A program made the position numbers and the translations under genes. From Sorex araneus (lineage: Eukaryota; Chordata; Mammalia; Eulipotyphla; Soricidae), in the NCBI RefSeq assembly GCF_027595985.1, contig NC_073302.1, positions 276,732,617 through 276,796,616 of the forward strand: 64,000 nucleotides of DNA. Reading direction: 5' to 3'. This document shows, in pieces, positions 11,215 to 21,594 of this stretch. A model generated the notes under the pieces. It did not search any database. It was not told the DNA's origin and saw nothing but the letters and a program-made list of their open reading frames with translations. The first letter of the stretch is position 1. Each line of letters starts with the position of its first letter.

Positions 11215-12081
11215 GGAGTATAGTGCCGCCAGCAGGTAAACCTGTACCTGTGGAGCTAGTGCATCAGCAGCTGGATCACGTCTTCAGACTTCCAGATATC
11301 CCCAAACTGCTGCTGTGCCTTTGGCCAGACCCCAACATCTTGGGGTAAGTTTACCAAGAATTAAACGGCCAGAAGTTAGGTATGCAAGAGATACATCCAC
11401 AAACCATCTCCAGTTGAGCTATATAAGCTCATTTATTGGCCTTAGTTCAGAGATCCATAAATCTCGAAAGCGATCAAAAAATGCAGTTAGGGCCTGTAGC
11501 ACAGAGTTAGGTAGAAACCCAGGCTCGCTTGGATCAAGATTCGGCCTCCTCCCACAACGCCCCCAGTTTTCCAGTAGCTTTGCAGTCACACCTACAAACT
11601 GTCCCTGGCACCATATAATCTCATCAGTGGCGAAGGCCCAGAGACTATAAACTAAAGCTCCCAGAAGAGAGCGCTGCAGAATTCCCTGACACCACCCCCC
11701 CCCCGCCCCGCCAAGCTGTCTGTCTTCACAGGGGCAACTCAGAGGGGGGCGGGTTGAGTTTCCCTCCCTGCCCCACGCAGAACCCCACCAGCCAAAAACC
11801 TCCAGAACCCAAAAATCACTATGCTGAAGGCCGCTCTCCACATGCTCGGACAAGCCTCACACAAAGCAGAATGAACCTCATCAGAGAGCAGATGGGCAGG
11901 AAAACCCAGATATGACAGAACCCGTGACTGAGATCTCCAAGCCCGCTTGGATTGGGACTGGGCCTCCTCCCCCCAGGTCCCCAGTTTTCTAGTAGCTTGG
12001 CAGTCACACCCACAAATTGCTCCTGGAGTCATGCAATTTCATCAATGTCCAAGACCCAGAGACTATAAACTAAAGCTCATG
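11215..12081 (+). mobile_element. Composite element, tandem U units (left part)
   Basis: The second half of one U unit (about 11510-11695) is followed by a full U unit (about 11700-12081). The landmark actataaactaaagctc occurs at 11645 and again at 12062, giving a unit of about 417 bp. Sequence before the units (11215-11500) is not seen in the other copies and holds a palindromic TATA-like motif gagctatataagctc at 11416. The second unit is cut by an LTR at 12082 and resumes at 13269. Tandem 5' units resemble LINE 5' UTR monomers; that is inference. Confidence 0.7.
12076..12081. repeat. Target-site duplication, left (CTCATG)
   Basis: CTCATG immediately before the LTR and again at 13263-13268. 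A 6-bp duplication is typical of class II (betaretrovirus-like) integration. Confidence 0.95.
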
Positions 12082-13262
12082 TGTAGGATGACATTACTTT
12101 GTCCTTTCCCTTCTTGCCACAAGTAGTTGTCCTGGTTTTCTCCAGAGTTTAGGCTTACCCCAGTCACACCCATCAAGGTGTTCCCGAATCTCTCCCATCC
12201 CTTTGTTTAGCTATAATCACTTCTCCATGCTCTCTTCCCCAAAAGAGTTAATCTGCGGCTTTCCCTTAATCTGACTCTGCTAATTTGCAAGGTCAGACCT
12301 TCCCAGGATACTGAATTTATATTATATAAGTTAATATTGCCTTTCTCCTCTTCTTGTGCCTTTTGAATAATTTACTTTAAAGCTATGTCTGTTTTGTATA
12401 GACACAAGAAGACAATATTATGTTTTTGTAACTTGGGAATTAATTGGCCTCAAATATTATTCCCTCCCAGGCATCTGCTTTCTCCACTTAAGCCTCAGTT
12501 GCCCTCAGTTCCTAGCACCCCAAAAGCAGGGTCCCAACAAGGGAAGAGATGGACCCAGGGCAAGGGATGAATTATGTGCTACCCTGGCATCGAGATGGGC
12601 CTGGCCAAAATGCCTAATTCTTAACTAAGAGCTTGATCATAGACAAATGCTGTCATGATCCAATAGTAATTATGAGACTGGGACCCTGCCAGGGATAGGA
12701 AAAACTGATCTGGCCTGAGCACTGTAGTCTGAGATTGAGATGGCCCCAGGAGAGCAATTCTTTAAGCTTTAATACATCTCTTATTGTGTCCATACAAAAT
12801 AATTAATATTATGAATTATTATATGTTTGCTGGCTGAGGAGAAGAGAAACACATTCATGGGACTTCGCCCTTGGGTGGATCCTCCTGCTGAAAGAGAATT
12901 AAGTCCTAAGAGAAGCATCCCCTAGGAAAAGGACCTTACCCTATTTATGGTGACCACACCTATGTGTACGCCCCAACCCCCTTATGCTGTGGAGATTTAA
13001 CTAGGCTGTAAGAGTGGGTTGGGGGCCCAGATCCACGGGGCCAGATCCACAGATCGAGAGAGAGACCGAGAGCGGGAGAGAAGCGGAGAGAGAGAATGAA
13101 ATAAACTGATCGAGCAACCAGTCTGGCCTTCTTCCTTCCGTCGCCTGCCCTCAACCAACAGCACACACAGCGGTTCTGGGGCACCGAACGCGGGCGGTGA
13201 GACAGAGCAGCCCGGAGAGCCCGCGAGTGCTCGCGCCCCTCAGCAAGCCTTAGTTTTTTACA
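12082..13262 (+). mobile_element. Solo LTR, class II-like, 1181 bp
   Basis: Starts TGTAGGATGACATT and ends GTTTTTTACA, giving TG...CA ends, with exact CTCATG duplications on both sides. An AATAAA lies at 13100-13105 in a stretch rich in GA. No internal retroviral genes adjoin it, so it is a solo LTR left by recombination. Related copies are at 22405-23466 and 60326-61693 on the minus strand. The reverse open frame at 12960-13298 is not supported as a gene. Confidence 0.93.
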
Positions 13263-13300
13263 CTCATGGAAGAGAATGACACAGAATTTCCTGGACATTA
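13263..13300 (+). mobile_element. Composite element U unit, right remainder
   Basis: After the CTCATG duplication, gaagagaatgacacagaatt resumes the U unit interrupted at 12081. The join reads through exactly as in the uninterrupted copy at 6870-6900. Confidence 0.85.
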
Positions 13301-13377
13301 TATTCTATCCATAACAAGCAATACAAAACAAATCGTCTAGCATTGCTTTTTTGTCAGGTTTAATAGTCATGAGACTG

Positions 13378-13605
13378 GTGTCAAAATATCAAATGTAACC
13401 TAAGTAAAGAAAGACTATGGGGGAAATTGCCACACAAGCAGGGGACATGTTGGAACAGGGCTGGGGAGGGGGGATACTGGGGATTTTGGTGGTGGAAAGT
13501 ATGCATTGGTGAAGGGATGGGTGTTTGATGATTATATGACAAAGCTTCAACATGAAAGCTTTGTAGCTGTATCTCACAGTGAATCAATAAAAAGGGAGAA
13601 AAATA
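13378..13605 (+). mobile_element. L1 3' end, 5' truncated
   Basis: Same 3' UTR as at 9226-9456: a G-rich tract (13455-13475), ggtggtggaaagtatgcatt, gaaagctttgtagct, gaatcaataaaa. Confidence 0.8.
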
Positions 13606-13733
13606 CTAATAAAATAATAAAATAAAGTTAACATTCAGAATAGAATAAAAATAAAGTAATGAAGACTTCATACCCAATTCAATCAACTTAATCAATGGTT
13701 GAACAAATAGCAGTACTCCTACATTATTAAAAA

Positions 13734-13971
13734 TCACTGTCATCCCGTTGCTCATCGATTTGTTCGAGCGGGCACCAGTAACAGCTCTCATTGAGAGACT
13801 TATTGTTACTGTTTTTGGCATATCCAATACACATGGGTAGCTTGCCAGGCTCTGCCGCGCGGGCTCGATACTCTCGGTAGCTTGCCAGGCTCTCCGAGAG
13901 GGGCGGAGGAATCAAACTCGGTTTGGCCGCATGAGAGCGAACGCCCAACTGCTGTGCTATCACTCCAGCCA
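13734..13971 (-). mobile_element. Type B (RTE-tailed) SINE
   Basis: Reverse long-form copy. In minus-strand translation the tail gives YWCPLEQIDEQRDDSD, the C-terminal residues of RTE ORF2. The body has internal GGCAAGCTACC duplications, and the head ends near 13971. No clear duplication was confirmed. Confidence 0.88.
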
Positions 13972-15726
13972 CTATTAAAAAAATATTAAATAAATAAATA
14001 AAAATTATATTGAAAATGATACCAATCATAAAATAAAGTCCATGATATTTCATTATCAGCCAAGTCAATTAACATTCATGAGACTGCCATTTCTAACTCT
14101 GTGTTCCTGGACAAGTAATTTTTATCTCTTCAAAATACAGTTTCTGACCTGATAAAAATGGAAAAGGAAAAAAGTATAAAAAAGAAAATATAATTTTAGT
14201 AGCAATTCACAAAGGCTATAAAAGCAGTTGAACACAAAATTTTAAATGTCTGTACACTATCATGATAAAAAACCCTCAACAAAATACGGATAGAAGGAAA
14301 CTTTCTTAAAATGCTAACAGTGATATACAACAAATCATAGCTAATATAATAGTAAATAGTGAAAAATTAAAAGCCTTCTAAAATTGGTCGACAAATCAAT
14401 TTTGATTGTAATATAAGAATAAAATACAAACACTAGAACCAAAAATAATTATATAGCATACAATTATGAAGAGAACCTAAATGATCATGGTGAGAAAGGG
14501 CAAGAAACAGAATCAGAAAAACAGGAAACAAAAAGAATACATAACCAATGTCTTCAGAGATTTGGGAAAAATGAATAGGTAGAGGTTACATATGATAAAT
14601 AGATTTGATTGGTAAGAGACATTTTCTCAAAGATAATTCATTTTGGAAAATTTGTACTTAAAATCATGGTAAGTAATAATTTTTAAAAGATGAATCATGA
14701 ATTATGATAATTTTGAATTGGTAATTGAAACAGATTTCTGTTTGTTTTATCAATATTTTCTGTTAAGCTGGTTAATAAGGTAGCAAAACAAAAAAAAAAA
14801 AATGAAACCCCAGAAAATAGAAAGAACCAAATTTGAGGCAACAATTGCTACTAAATATTAGGATGACAATATAAGTTAAGAGAAATAAAGCATGAAACAG
14901 TCTGTAAGTCAGTAGAGATAGACGAGCCTTATATAACTATTCACTAAGATATGTGTTTAATAATCTGTTATTTTGATAAATAGATAATTATAAAATAATT
15001 GTAGGCATAAAATTTATGTTTAAGTTTTATAACTGAATTGAAGTCTAACTTGTTGCAGATGAGGAAAAACTCTTGGCCATAAGTGAGAAAAATTAATTAG
15101 CTCACTGAATATTTGTAGTTTCCTCTTTTTTCCCTGGAAGTCACTCTAGAATGTTTGTGATGGTTTTGCCTAAGTTATTGATGGATTTTTAATACTTCAA
15201 AATTTTTTAATCTACATTAAATAAAATTACTTGGAAATTATAAAAATTTTACACTGCTGCAAAATTTAAATATTTAAAATATATATTATATTAATATATT
15301 GAAATTGACTATGTATTTTGTCAGTAAATTAGGAATCATGCTTTTTCTTAATATGCTACTGTATAACTGATATTTTAAAATAATTCTATTTACTTTGATA
15401 AAAATATTTTAAAGTTTGTGTATATAAATATATAAAAAATAATTGACTCATTCAACCAAAGTTATAATAGTTAATGTCACAAAACCAGAAGAGTAATAAT
15501 CTTTTATAAGATTTGTTATCTCTAGTTATTCTATATTCTGTATAAATTAAATAGTGTACTTATATTTAACTAAATGTGTTAAACTGCTATAGGAATAAAA
15601 AATGATGTCTCAGATTGATTACTACTAAAAATGTCATTAATGTACAAATAAGAAAATAGAACATTCTAAGGAGTTAAAAACCAAACCAAACAAAACATTG
15701 AGTTACTCCCGTCTTAAAAAACAGCA
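13972..15726. other. Unassigned AT-rich sequence
   Basis: About 1.75 kb of very AT-rich DNA without ORFs, RNA genes or recognised repeats beyond short A runs. Confidence 0.5.
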
Positions 15727-15966
15727 TTTTGAGACTGGAGAGATAGTTCAGTGGGTAGTATGCTTACCTTGCACTCAACTGAATGGGCATTCAATCCCTA
15801 GCACCACATGCATTTCTCTGAACTAAGAGTGATCCCTGAGCATTAAGTATTAAGTACTAATACTAAGCCCTAGAGACTAAGTACCTAGAAAATTAAGTAC
15901 TAAGCACTAGTACTAAGCCCTAGACACTGCTAGGTAGGACCCCAAAGTAAACAAACAAACAAACAA
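15727..15966 (+). mobile_element. Old type A SINE with an internal duplication
   Basis: Head gagactggagagatagttca, B box cattcaatccctagcacc, then the type A 3' half. A block of the form taagtacta-atactaagccctaga is present twice (15850-15880 and 15898-15925). It ends in aacaaacaaac. Confidence 0.7.
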
Positions 15967-16709
15967 AAAGAAATACCACTGTGAAAAAATTTTAAGAGAA
16001 AGTACAAGAAAGAAACATACAAAAAAAGAGCTATGATGAAGACATTTGAAGCAGAAAATGATGATAGAATTTGAAGCAACTGATGTGGGAATTATTTATG
16101 CTGACCTTGATAGTCAGTTATTCTGAAAGAATATGGAAGGATTTTATTTTCTTTATTGACAAATTAAAAAGATTTAACCAATTCACCTCAAAGAACACTT
16201 CCAACTTGAACTCTCTATGCTTTCGGGACCCAAAGAGTGACTATTAATTACCATCATCATAAAAGAAAAGATTAAGTGATGACAAATGCCAGAAAGTATT
16301 TTGGCCCTGTTTCTAAAAACAAAGTACATATTCATCTCTTGTGGTACATTGATTAACATCAACCTCAAAACAGCCCTTGAGAAATTATCTGATTTTGCCC
16401 TGCAACTCATTATTTAATGCTTGGAAATACCATTCCATTTGTAAATGCCCTACTGCCCTGAACAAATAATACAGACTGTAGATAATGATCACATTGCCTT
16501 TTGGCTTTGTTTGTGATCAAGGAATGTTTATTGATTAATCAATTACAGACTTTAAAAAATCCATTTGACTACTTCCTTCCCAGCAAATACAGATATCTAA
16601 ATACAGATAAAAATATTGAGTGACAAACTTTTGATGATCTCATGTGAAAAACATGACATATTATTGCAACCATAGATACTAAAGGCAAATTATTTCATTT
16701 AAACTCTTA
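15967..16709. other. Unassigned sequence
   Basis: No gene or recognised repeat. The composition is somewhat less AT-rich around 16180-16420. Confidence 0.5.
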
Positions 16710-16720
16710 AGCCCTTTGTG

Positions 16721-16982
16721 TCCTGGAGCGATAGCACAGTGGGTAGGGCGTTTGCCTTGTATGTGGCCGACCCATGTTCTATACCTCCTTCCCTCTCGGA
16801 GAGCCCAGCAAACTACTGAGAGTATCCCACCCTCATGGCAGAGCCTGGCAAGCTACCCGTGTGGCATATTTAATATGCCAAAAACAGTAACAACAAGTCT
16901 TACAATGGAAACGTTACTGGTGCCTGGCCAAGGTCAAGGAAATGGATGAACAATGGGACGGCAGTGCTATAGTGCTATAGAC
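16721..16982 (+). mobile_element. Type B (RTE-tailed) SINE with duplications and TGCTATAG tail
   Basis: Full-length plus-strand copy. The head starts tcctggagcgatagcacag, the B box is diverged, the body has gagagcccagcaaacta and gcagagcctggcaagctacc, and the RTE tail begins at 16903. The terminal repeat is tgctatagtgctatag. Exact 11-bp duplications agccctttgtg lie at 16710-16720 and 16983-16993. The tail is not poly(A), as expected for RTE-driven insertion. Confidence 0.95.
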
Positions 16983-17036
16983 AGCCCTTTGTGGATAGAA
17001 TTTTTATATCTAATTGATACATGGAAAGTGATATAG

Positions 17037-17500
17037 TTTATGGAGCCATCCTGTTGGTAGAAGGGGGTGGCGGTCACCACTGCCTGTATTACAAGGGACT
17101 GAGGAGGCCTCCGCACGTCCCCTTCAGGTCGCGCCAAGGCTCCACCTGTCCCGCCGTCCTCACTTCCAGGCAGGGCAAAATCCGACGGCAGCCCTATGCA
17201 AGTGGCTCGCCACCCTGAGTCGGGGGCCAACTCAGTGCAGTGCTCTCCGGCCTGACACCCTTCTCAGGAAGAATACTCGGGAGCACCCGTACTCGTGCAA
17301 TGAGCCCTTGTGGCTCCGAGCGTGCAAGGGCTGCTCCCAGAGCAGGAGCCATGAGCGCAAGATAGAGAGGGATAGCGGGAGCCCAACGAGTCCGAGCCCC
17401 CGCCAGAGGATTGGGGCACCAGGCAGCAGTCAGCTATAACCCAGGTAAAAGCAAATAATCAAAACAACAATCAAAAAATACAACCATCAAAACAAAATCA
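17037..17500. other. GC-rich block of unknown origin at the 3' side of the retrovirus
   Basis: Sharp GC rise relative to flanks, with many CpGs. It sits where a 3' LTR would be expected for the minus-strand provirus, and it is about LTR-sized, but it shows no similarity to the 5' LTR at 21152-21614. No protein match is recognised on either strand. ATATAG precedes it at 17031-17036 and also follows the 5' LTR at 21615-21620, which may be chance. Confidence 0.4.
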
Positions 17501-17599
17501 GAAATGCAATCAACCAACATAGCATCAAGCGGTTTCCACGTCATGGTACACTCTCCGCATTGCGTATTAAATTTGGGGATAGAGAGCCAAAATCAGTTG

Positions 17600-18289
17600 C
17601 TAAATCTGCTGTCCCACCTCCCTTTCCCGAACCACATCGGAGGGACCCCCGTCAGTGACATGCAAGGGGGCACGCGTGGGCCAGCAGGCATCTTTGCCCA
17701 CTGGGGCCGTGCATGAGGCAGCAGCATACTTAGGGTTCCCTCTGCTGGAGGGGACAACTGACCAGTCACCCCCGAACGTTCCCTCGTAGGACATATGGGG
17801 CTTTGCAGTAAAATACCTCTTTCCTCCTAGGGTACATTCAGAATAGCTGGTATAACACATGGCATTCATCTGGTCTACCACTTGACAGTTTTGAGGACAG
17901 GGATCCCCCTTATTTATAAAAGTAGGCTTGGGCACGCACTGCCAAAACTGGGTCAGTCCGCCTCGAGCACTGGACCGCGTGACGAGATATATAGTCAGAG
18001 TCCCACAGTCCACGGTTTTCGTGTAGCTCGTTGGGGTCACCGAAGATTGTCCTCCCTGACAGTTGCACGGGGTCCCATACAGCTGTTGTAGGAGGCGTGT
18101 AGGGTCAGCCGGCCGGCCCAATCCGGCCTCCGTCGGTTGCACAGTCAGCAGCAGGATCATCATTGCAAACCCGCAGGGTCGGCACCGGACGACGAGCCGC
18201 ATGTTCTCTGTAAGAAGAAAAGAGAGAATCCCTCTCAGGGGATCCACCTGGAGCATTCTGCGGACTCGGAAATCTTTAAAAACTCTCAC
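17600..18289 (-). pseudogene. env: Endogenous retrovirus env fragment (SU N-terminal part)
   Basis: Minus-strand open frame of 229 codons. A hydrophobic signal-peptide-like stretch (FAMMILLLTV, about residues 40-50) is followed by a cysteine-rich domain with CNCQGG, DCG, CVPKP, CPQNC, CYTSYSEC and further cysteines. This pattern is that of the SU receptor-binding region of the RD114/type D interference-group envelopes. The frame ends at a stop after about 190 residues of SU. No furin site, fusion peptide or TM subunit was found, so the gene is truncated and cannot make an envelope. The start codon is uncertain because upstream codons also lie open. Confidence 0.8.
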
Positions 18290-18674
18290 TCCTTATGACC
18301 CTGAGCTAAGTAGCTTAAAAAAAAAATTTTTTTTTTGTTATCTCAAATCAAATAAAACACTGGTAGGACAAGTTTTGCAACCAATATTAGAACTCCAAAA
18401 AACTCATGTTTTAACTAAACCATTACTCTTCGAACCTGTTTTTACTACAATTATTTCAGCTCACATTCTAATAATCCAATGCAGATGTATAAGTACATTG
18501 ACACAACAGCATAAGACCTTTAAACCATCAATTTTCATGAAACATGAGTAAATCTTCTTTGGCTTAAGTTCAACAGTTTTTGTACCTTAGTTCAAATCAT
18601 GAGCTTTCTAACTTTATCAATTCCACAATACAAGCATGCTGTCAAACACAGAAAGAGCCCTTCGGGTATTTATA

Positions 18675-18705
<31 letters not shown>

Positions 18706-19930
18706 ATATATATATGTATATATATATTTTTTTAACCAAACTTCGATAATAGCATAGAAAAAAAATTTTTGACTATCAAATGTCTACGGAAACACAAGTA
18801 ACTTTGTTTATTTTGAGGGTTTCTGTACCTTTGTTGTTTGAAAAACAGCTAAATTCCTCATTAAAATTAGCAGAGGCTTATAAGATAAACCTTGCACTCT
18901 GAATTCCCAATTCACTTTTAGATTTCTGGCTCTAGTTCTGTAGCTGTTTCTAGATAGTACAGATACTGGAATTCAAAAGAATTTCAATTGGTAATAACTA
19001 TTAATGTTCTTCCAATAAAAAATTTAGACTAAAAATTTCAATTTCGTTGTAGGCGCCATATTCTAATTAGAAATCTTTGTTTAAACCTGGTCTAACAGGT
19101 TCCAAAATCACATAGATCCTTTAAATTGCTGAACTGCATATCACCCTGATCTCTTGAGATGATCCTGTTTTCCCCAGGCCTAATTTTTACCACTGATTCC
19201 CACTCTGGCTCCAGCACTCAAGTGATCCACATAGAGAGACAGACAAACAGACAATAAGTTCACTAAAAACACCACATGTACATGTGCACACATCTGCAGT
19301 TGATCTATCGATCTGACCCTTCAGAAATGGCAGGGAAAAAAACTGATAGACTGAGAAAGGAAGGAACAAGTCCCCAGGGCAAAGTTAAGCCCTGTCGGCC
19401 GATTGGGAACATTGCTCCCCATTTCTCTGCCTGACCAGCCAGTTTCCTGCTTATTAAAATTGGGTCAAGAAACCGCTTTTGTTGATATAAGCCGGCAAAA
19501 CAATCCATGACAAAGTTGTTGAAACCTAAGTTGTCAGATGTTACAATTTTAAGATCAAGACTACTTCTGAGGTGGATAGACCACCTTAGCGACACTCTTT
19601 TTCATTCCTGATATTATTAAACACTCAACCACATGATCTTGCATTTTCCTGACTTCTCTGCTGATAATAATAAGCATAACTAAGAGAAACATAATGAGAC
19701 AAATATACACACACACTAAAGGCACTCGCACAAATCACACTCCTGCACTCATTCGGACCGGTCCTCTTTCATTCCGGTGCGCACCCCACGCACCACATTC
19801 ACACAGAAATTCTTAAACCTGCCCTACGGGAGTCCACATTACCTTTGGTCTTGTCCCCCTGACAATGGGGTTGCTACAATGTACATCGGGCTCTTTCTAA
19901 TAAGAAGCTAGCAATCTAGAGGCAAAAAAG
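18290..19930 (-). other. Unassigned interior of the degraded retrovirus
   Basis: Between the env fragment and the pol scraps. A poly(A)/poly(T) palindrome at 18319-18338 and a TA/GATA simple repeat at 18669-18728 suggest decay or unrelated insertion. Integrase is not recognisable. A hydrophobic stretch is readable on the minus strand near 19640-19720, but I cannot assign it. Confidence 0.4.
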
Positions 19931-19939
19931 GGGGGGGGT

Positions 19940-20395
19940 GGCAATATAAAAGCTATCTGTATAAAGATTAAAGGGTTGAGGGGTCGAGGCAAATAATTTG
20001 GACACGGCAGCAAGTTCAAAACCAAGGAAAAGCTGGGGAGGGTGCATACCCCAAAAAATGATTCCAATGGAAGCGAGGGCTGGGGCCCAGCGCAGTTTGT
20101 GACAGGGAGAGAAAAGGCAAAACGCTTGCAATCCTCTGGGTGGAGGGGAATGGAGAAAAAGCAATTCTTAAGAATAAGGACAATCTTAGCTGCCGTGGGG
20201 AATAGCCGACGGGCAAGGGATGCCAGGCTGGGTGGCGTCTATGGGGATCATAGTTTTATTTATTTCCCGGAGGTCATGGAGGAGCCTCCAGTTACCGGAT
20301 TTCTTTTTTATCACAAAAATGGGGGTGGGGTGCCGGGCTGTCCCTGCACTAACAACTTGGCGGCCTGTAATTTTTCAATGGGAAGGGGGCCCTAG
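19940..20395 (-). pseudogene. pol: Endogenous retrovirus pol scraps (RT fingers, RNase H)
   Basis: Minus strand. After the protease stop, a frame beginning [11 protein letters not shown] enters RT fingers; a frameshift lies near 20320-20335, and the next segment contains LLHDLRE. A degraded RT palm follows (about 20000-20170). The YxDD region is missing: sequence jumps to an RNase H-like FNLYTDS motif at about 19945-19970. Betaretrovirus-type pol is the best match. At least one internal deletion and several stops make it dead. Confidence 0.75.
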
Positions 20396-20916
20396 GTGTC
20401 AATTAGTAAAAAGCCCATTTGTGAGAGAATATCCCTGCCCCAGAGTTTGACAGGGAGCCCAGGCAGAACATAAGGGCATACAGTCCTGGATTTGCCCTCC
20501 CCGGTGCGCCAATCAAGTGGGGACAAACTTAACATAGGGTTTTGGGATTGGCCTGTACCCTGAAGGTGAGTCAGTGAGGGGGTGAGGGGCCACTCTTTTG
20601 GCCAGTCTTTTTTGGCAATGATCGTTACATCTGCACCAGTGTCAATCAAACCCGAAAGCACCTTCCCATTGATTTCATCCTTATTTATTTCTAATTTCTT
20701 GCCCCCACCGGGCAGTCCTTTTTCCTTATTTATTTCTAACTTCTTGCCCCCACCGGGCAGTCCTTTTTCCTTATTGCTGGGTATTTTCATACGCGCGCCC
20801 AGCCCTTCTGATCGCTCGGTTTCTGACAAGCTGTTTTGGACCTTTTCCAACACCTGCTGGCCTTCCCTGACCACTATGGAGCATGCCTCATCCTCCAATT
20901 TTGAACCATCTTCCAA
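20392..20916 (-). pseudogene. pro: Endogenous retrovirus protease region
   Basis: Minus-strand open frame of 174 codons with the aspartic protease active site LIDTGADVT (DTGAD at 20629-20643) and a C-terminal GRDIL motif typical of betaretroviral proteases. The region before the protease is short and contains a 15-residue direct duplication (see 20687-20780). No gag capsid, nucleocapsid zinc knuckles or dUTPase is visible between this and the primer site, so most of gag is deleted. The frame is open but isolated from gag and pol. Confidence 0.88.
20687..20780 (-). repeat. 45-bp tandem duplication upstream of protease
   Basis: Two nearly identical 45-bp copies encode KEKGLPGGGKKLEIN twice in frame. 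Being a multiple of three, it does not break the reading frame. Confidence 0.93.
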
Positions 20917-21131
20917 GTCGCCTCAGTGCCCATAGTAAAGACACAAGAGCAAAAGAGAAGGCAAATCCAAATAAGGAGGACAAAGAGTGCTCCCCACCAC
21001 CAGGAAACAGGCATTCTTTTCTTACCAACACTGGGCAGTGGTCCGCAGCACGCCTCTCCGAGCAGTCGTCCTTGCAGTTCTGAATCCTCCCTCCAAAAGG
21101 AGGGGTTCTTCCTCGCGGTGCAAGATGGATT

Positions 21132-21149
21132 TCCCGGGTTTCGGCACCA
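21132..21149 (-). promoter_or_regulatory. Retroviral primer binding site, tRNA-Phe type
   Basis: On the minus strand TGGTGCCGAAACCCGGGA lies two bases after the LTR. It is complementary over 18 bases to the 3' end of mammalian tRNA-Phe as I know it. Betaretroviruses normally use tRNA-Lys, so the primer is unusual for this pol type. Confidence 0.9.
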
Positions 21150-21319
21150 GTTGTTCGTGGCCCGCGTCGCGATTTCCCTTCGCCAGCAAAGAGTGAGACG
21201 ACACGGGTTGAGGATCCTTCTGCAGCTGTTTTATTCAGTTAACTCCGGATGAGAAAAGAACGAAAGAACCACAACCCGGGTAATGGCAGTCCTTATATAA
21301 CCTGGTTGTCCCGCCTCTA

Positions 21320-21460
21320 AGGTGGTGCTCATCTTCTATTGGCTCTCGCCCATCACCCCATAGGGTGGCGCTCATTCTATTGGCTCTCGCCAATCACCCC
21401 ATAGGGTGGCGCTCATTCTATTGGCTCTCGCCAATCACCCCATATGAGGTGGCGCTCTAT
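21320..21460 (-). promoter_or_regulatory. 41-bp tandem repeats with paired CCAAT boxes in U3
   Basis: Two near-identical 41-bp units (21361-21401, 21402-21442) with diverged units on each side. Each contains attggctctcgccaat, an inverted repeat carrying a CCAAT box on each strand, a likely NF-Y site. Confidence 0.88.
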
Positions 21461-21470
21461 TGGCTCTCGA

Positions 21471-21594
21471 CACGCATGCGCAATGCGGTCGTTGCGCATG
21501 CGCAATGCGGTCGTTGCGCATGCGCAATGTGTTTGTCGCGCATGCGCAATGTGGTTGTTGCGCATGCGCGATCATGCGCATGCGCACATGCGCA
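21471..21594 (-). promoter_or_regulatory. Array of NRF-1-type palindromes in U3
   Basis: Five sites match YGCGCATGCGCR: 21493-21504, 21515-21526, 21537-21548, 21559-21570 and 21575-21586. Partial sites lie at 21471-21482 and 21585-21594. Starts from 21471 to 21559 are spaced exactly 22 bp. This is the NRF-1 consensus. CpGs are largely intact. Confidence 0.9.

Noticed and set aside
12960..13298. 112-codon reverse frame, and its counterpart at 60248-60622
   Set aside because: Lie within members of the same LTR family; no superantigen-like or other recognised motif; frames cross the LTR boundary.
17600..18289. Env frame considered as a domesticated envelope gene
   Set aside because: Stops in mid-SU, with no TM subunit, cleavage site or downstream frame; a relic.
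21471..21594. Regular 22-bp repeats considered as a CRISPR array
   Set aside because: Spacers are the same sequence and the context is a eukaryotic retroviral LTR with TATA box, poly(A) signal and primer site.
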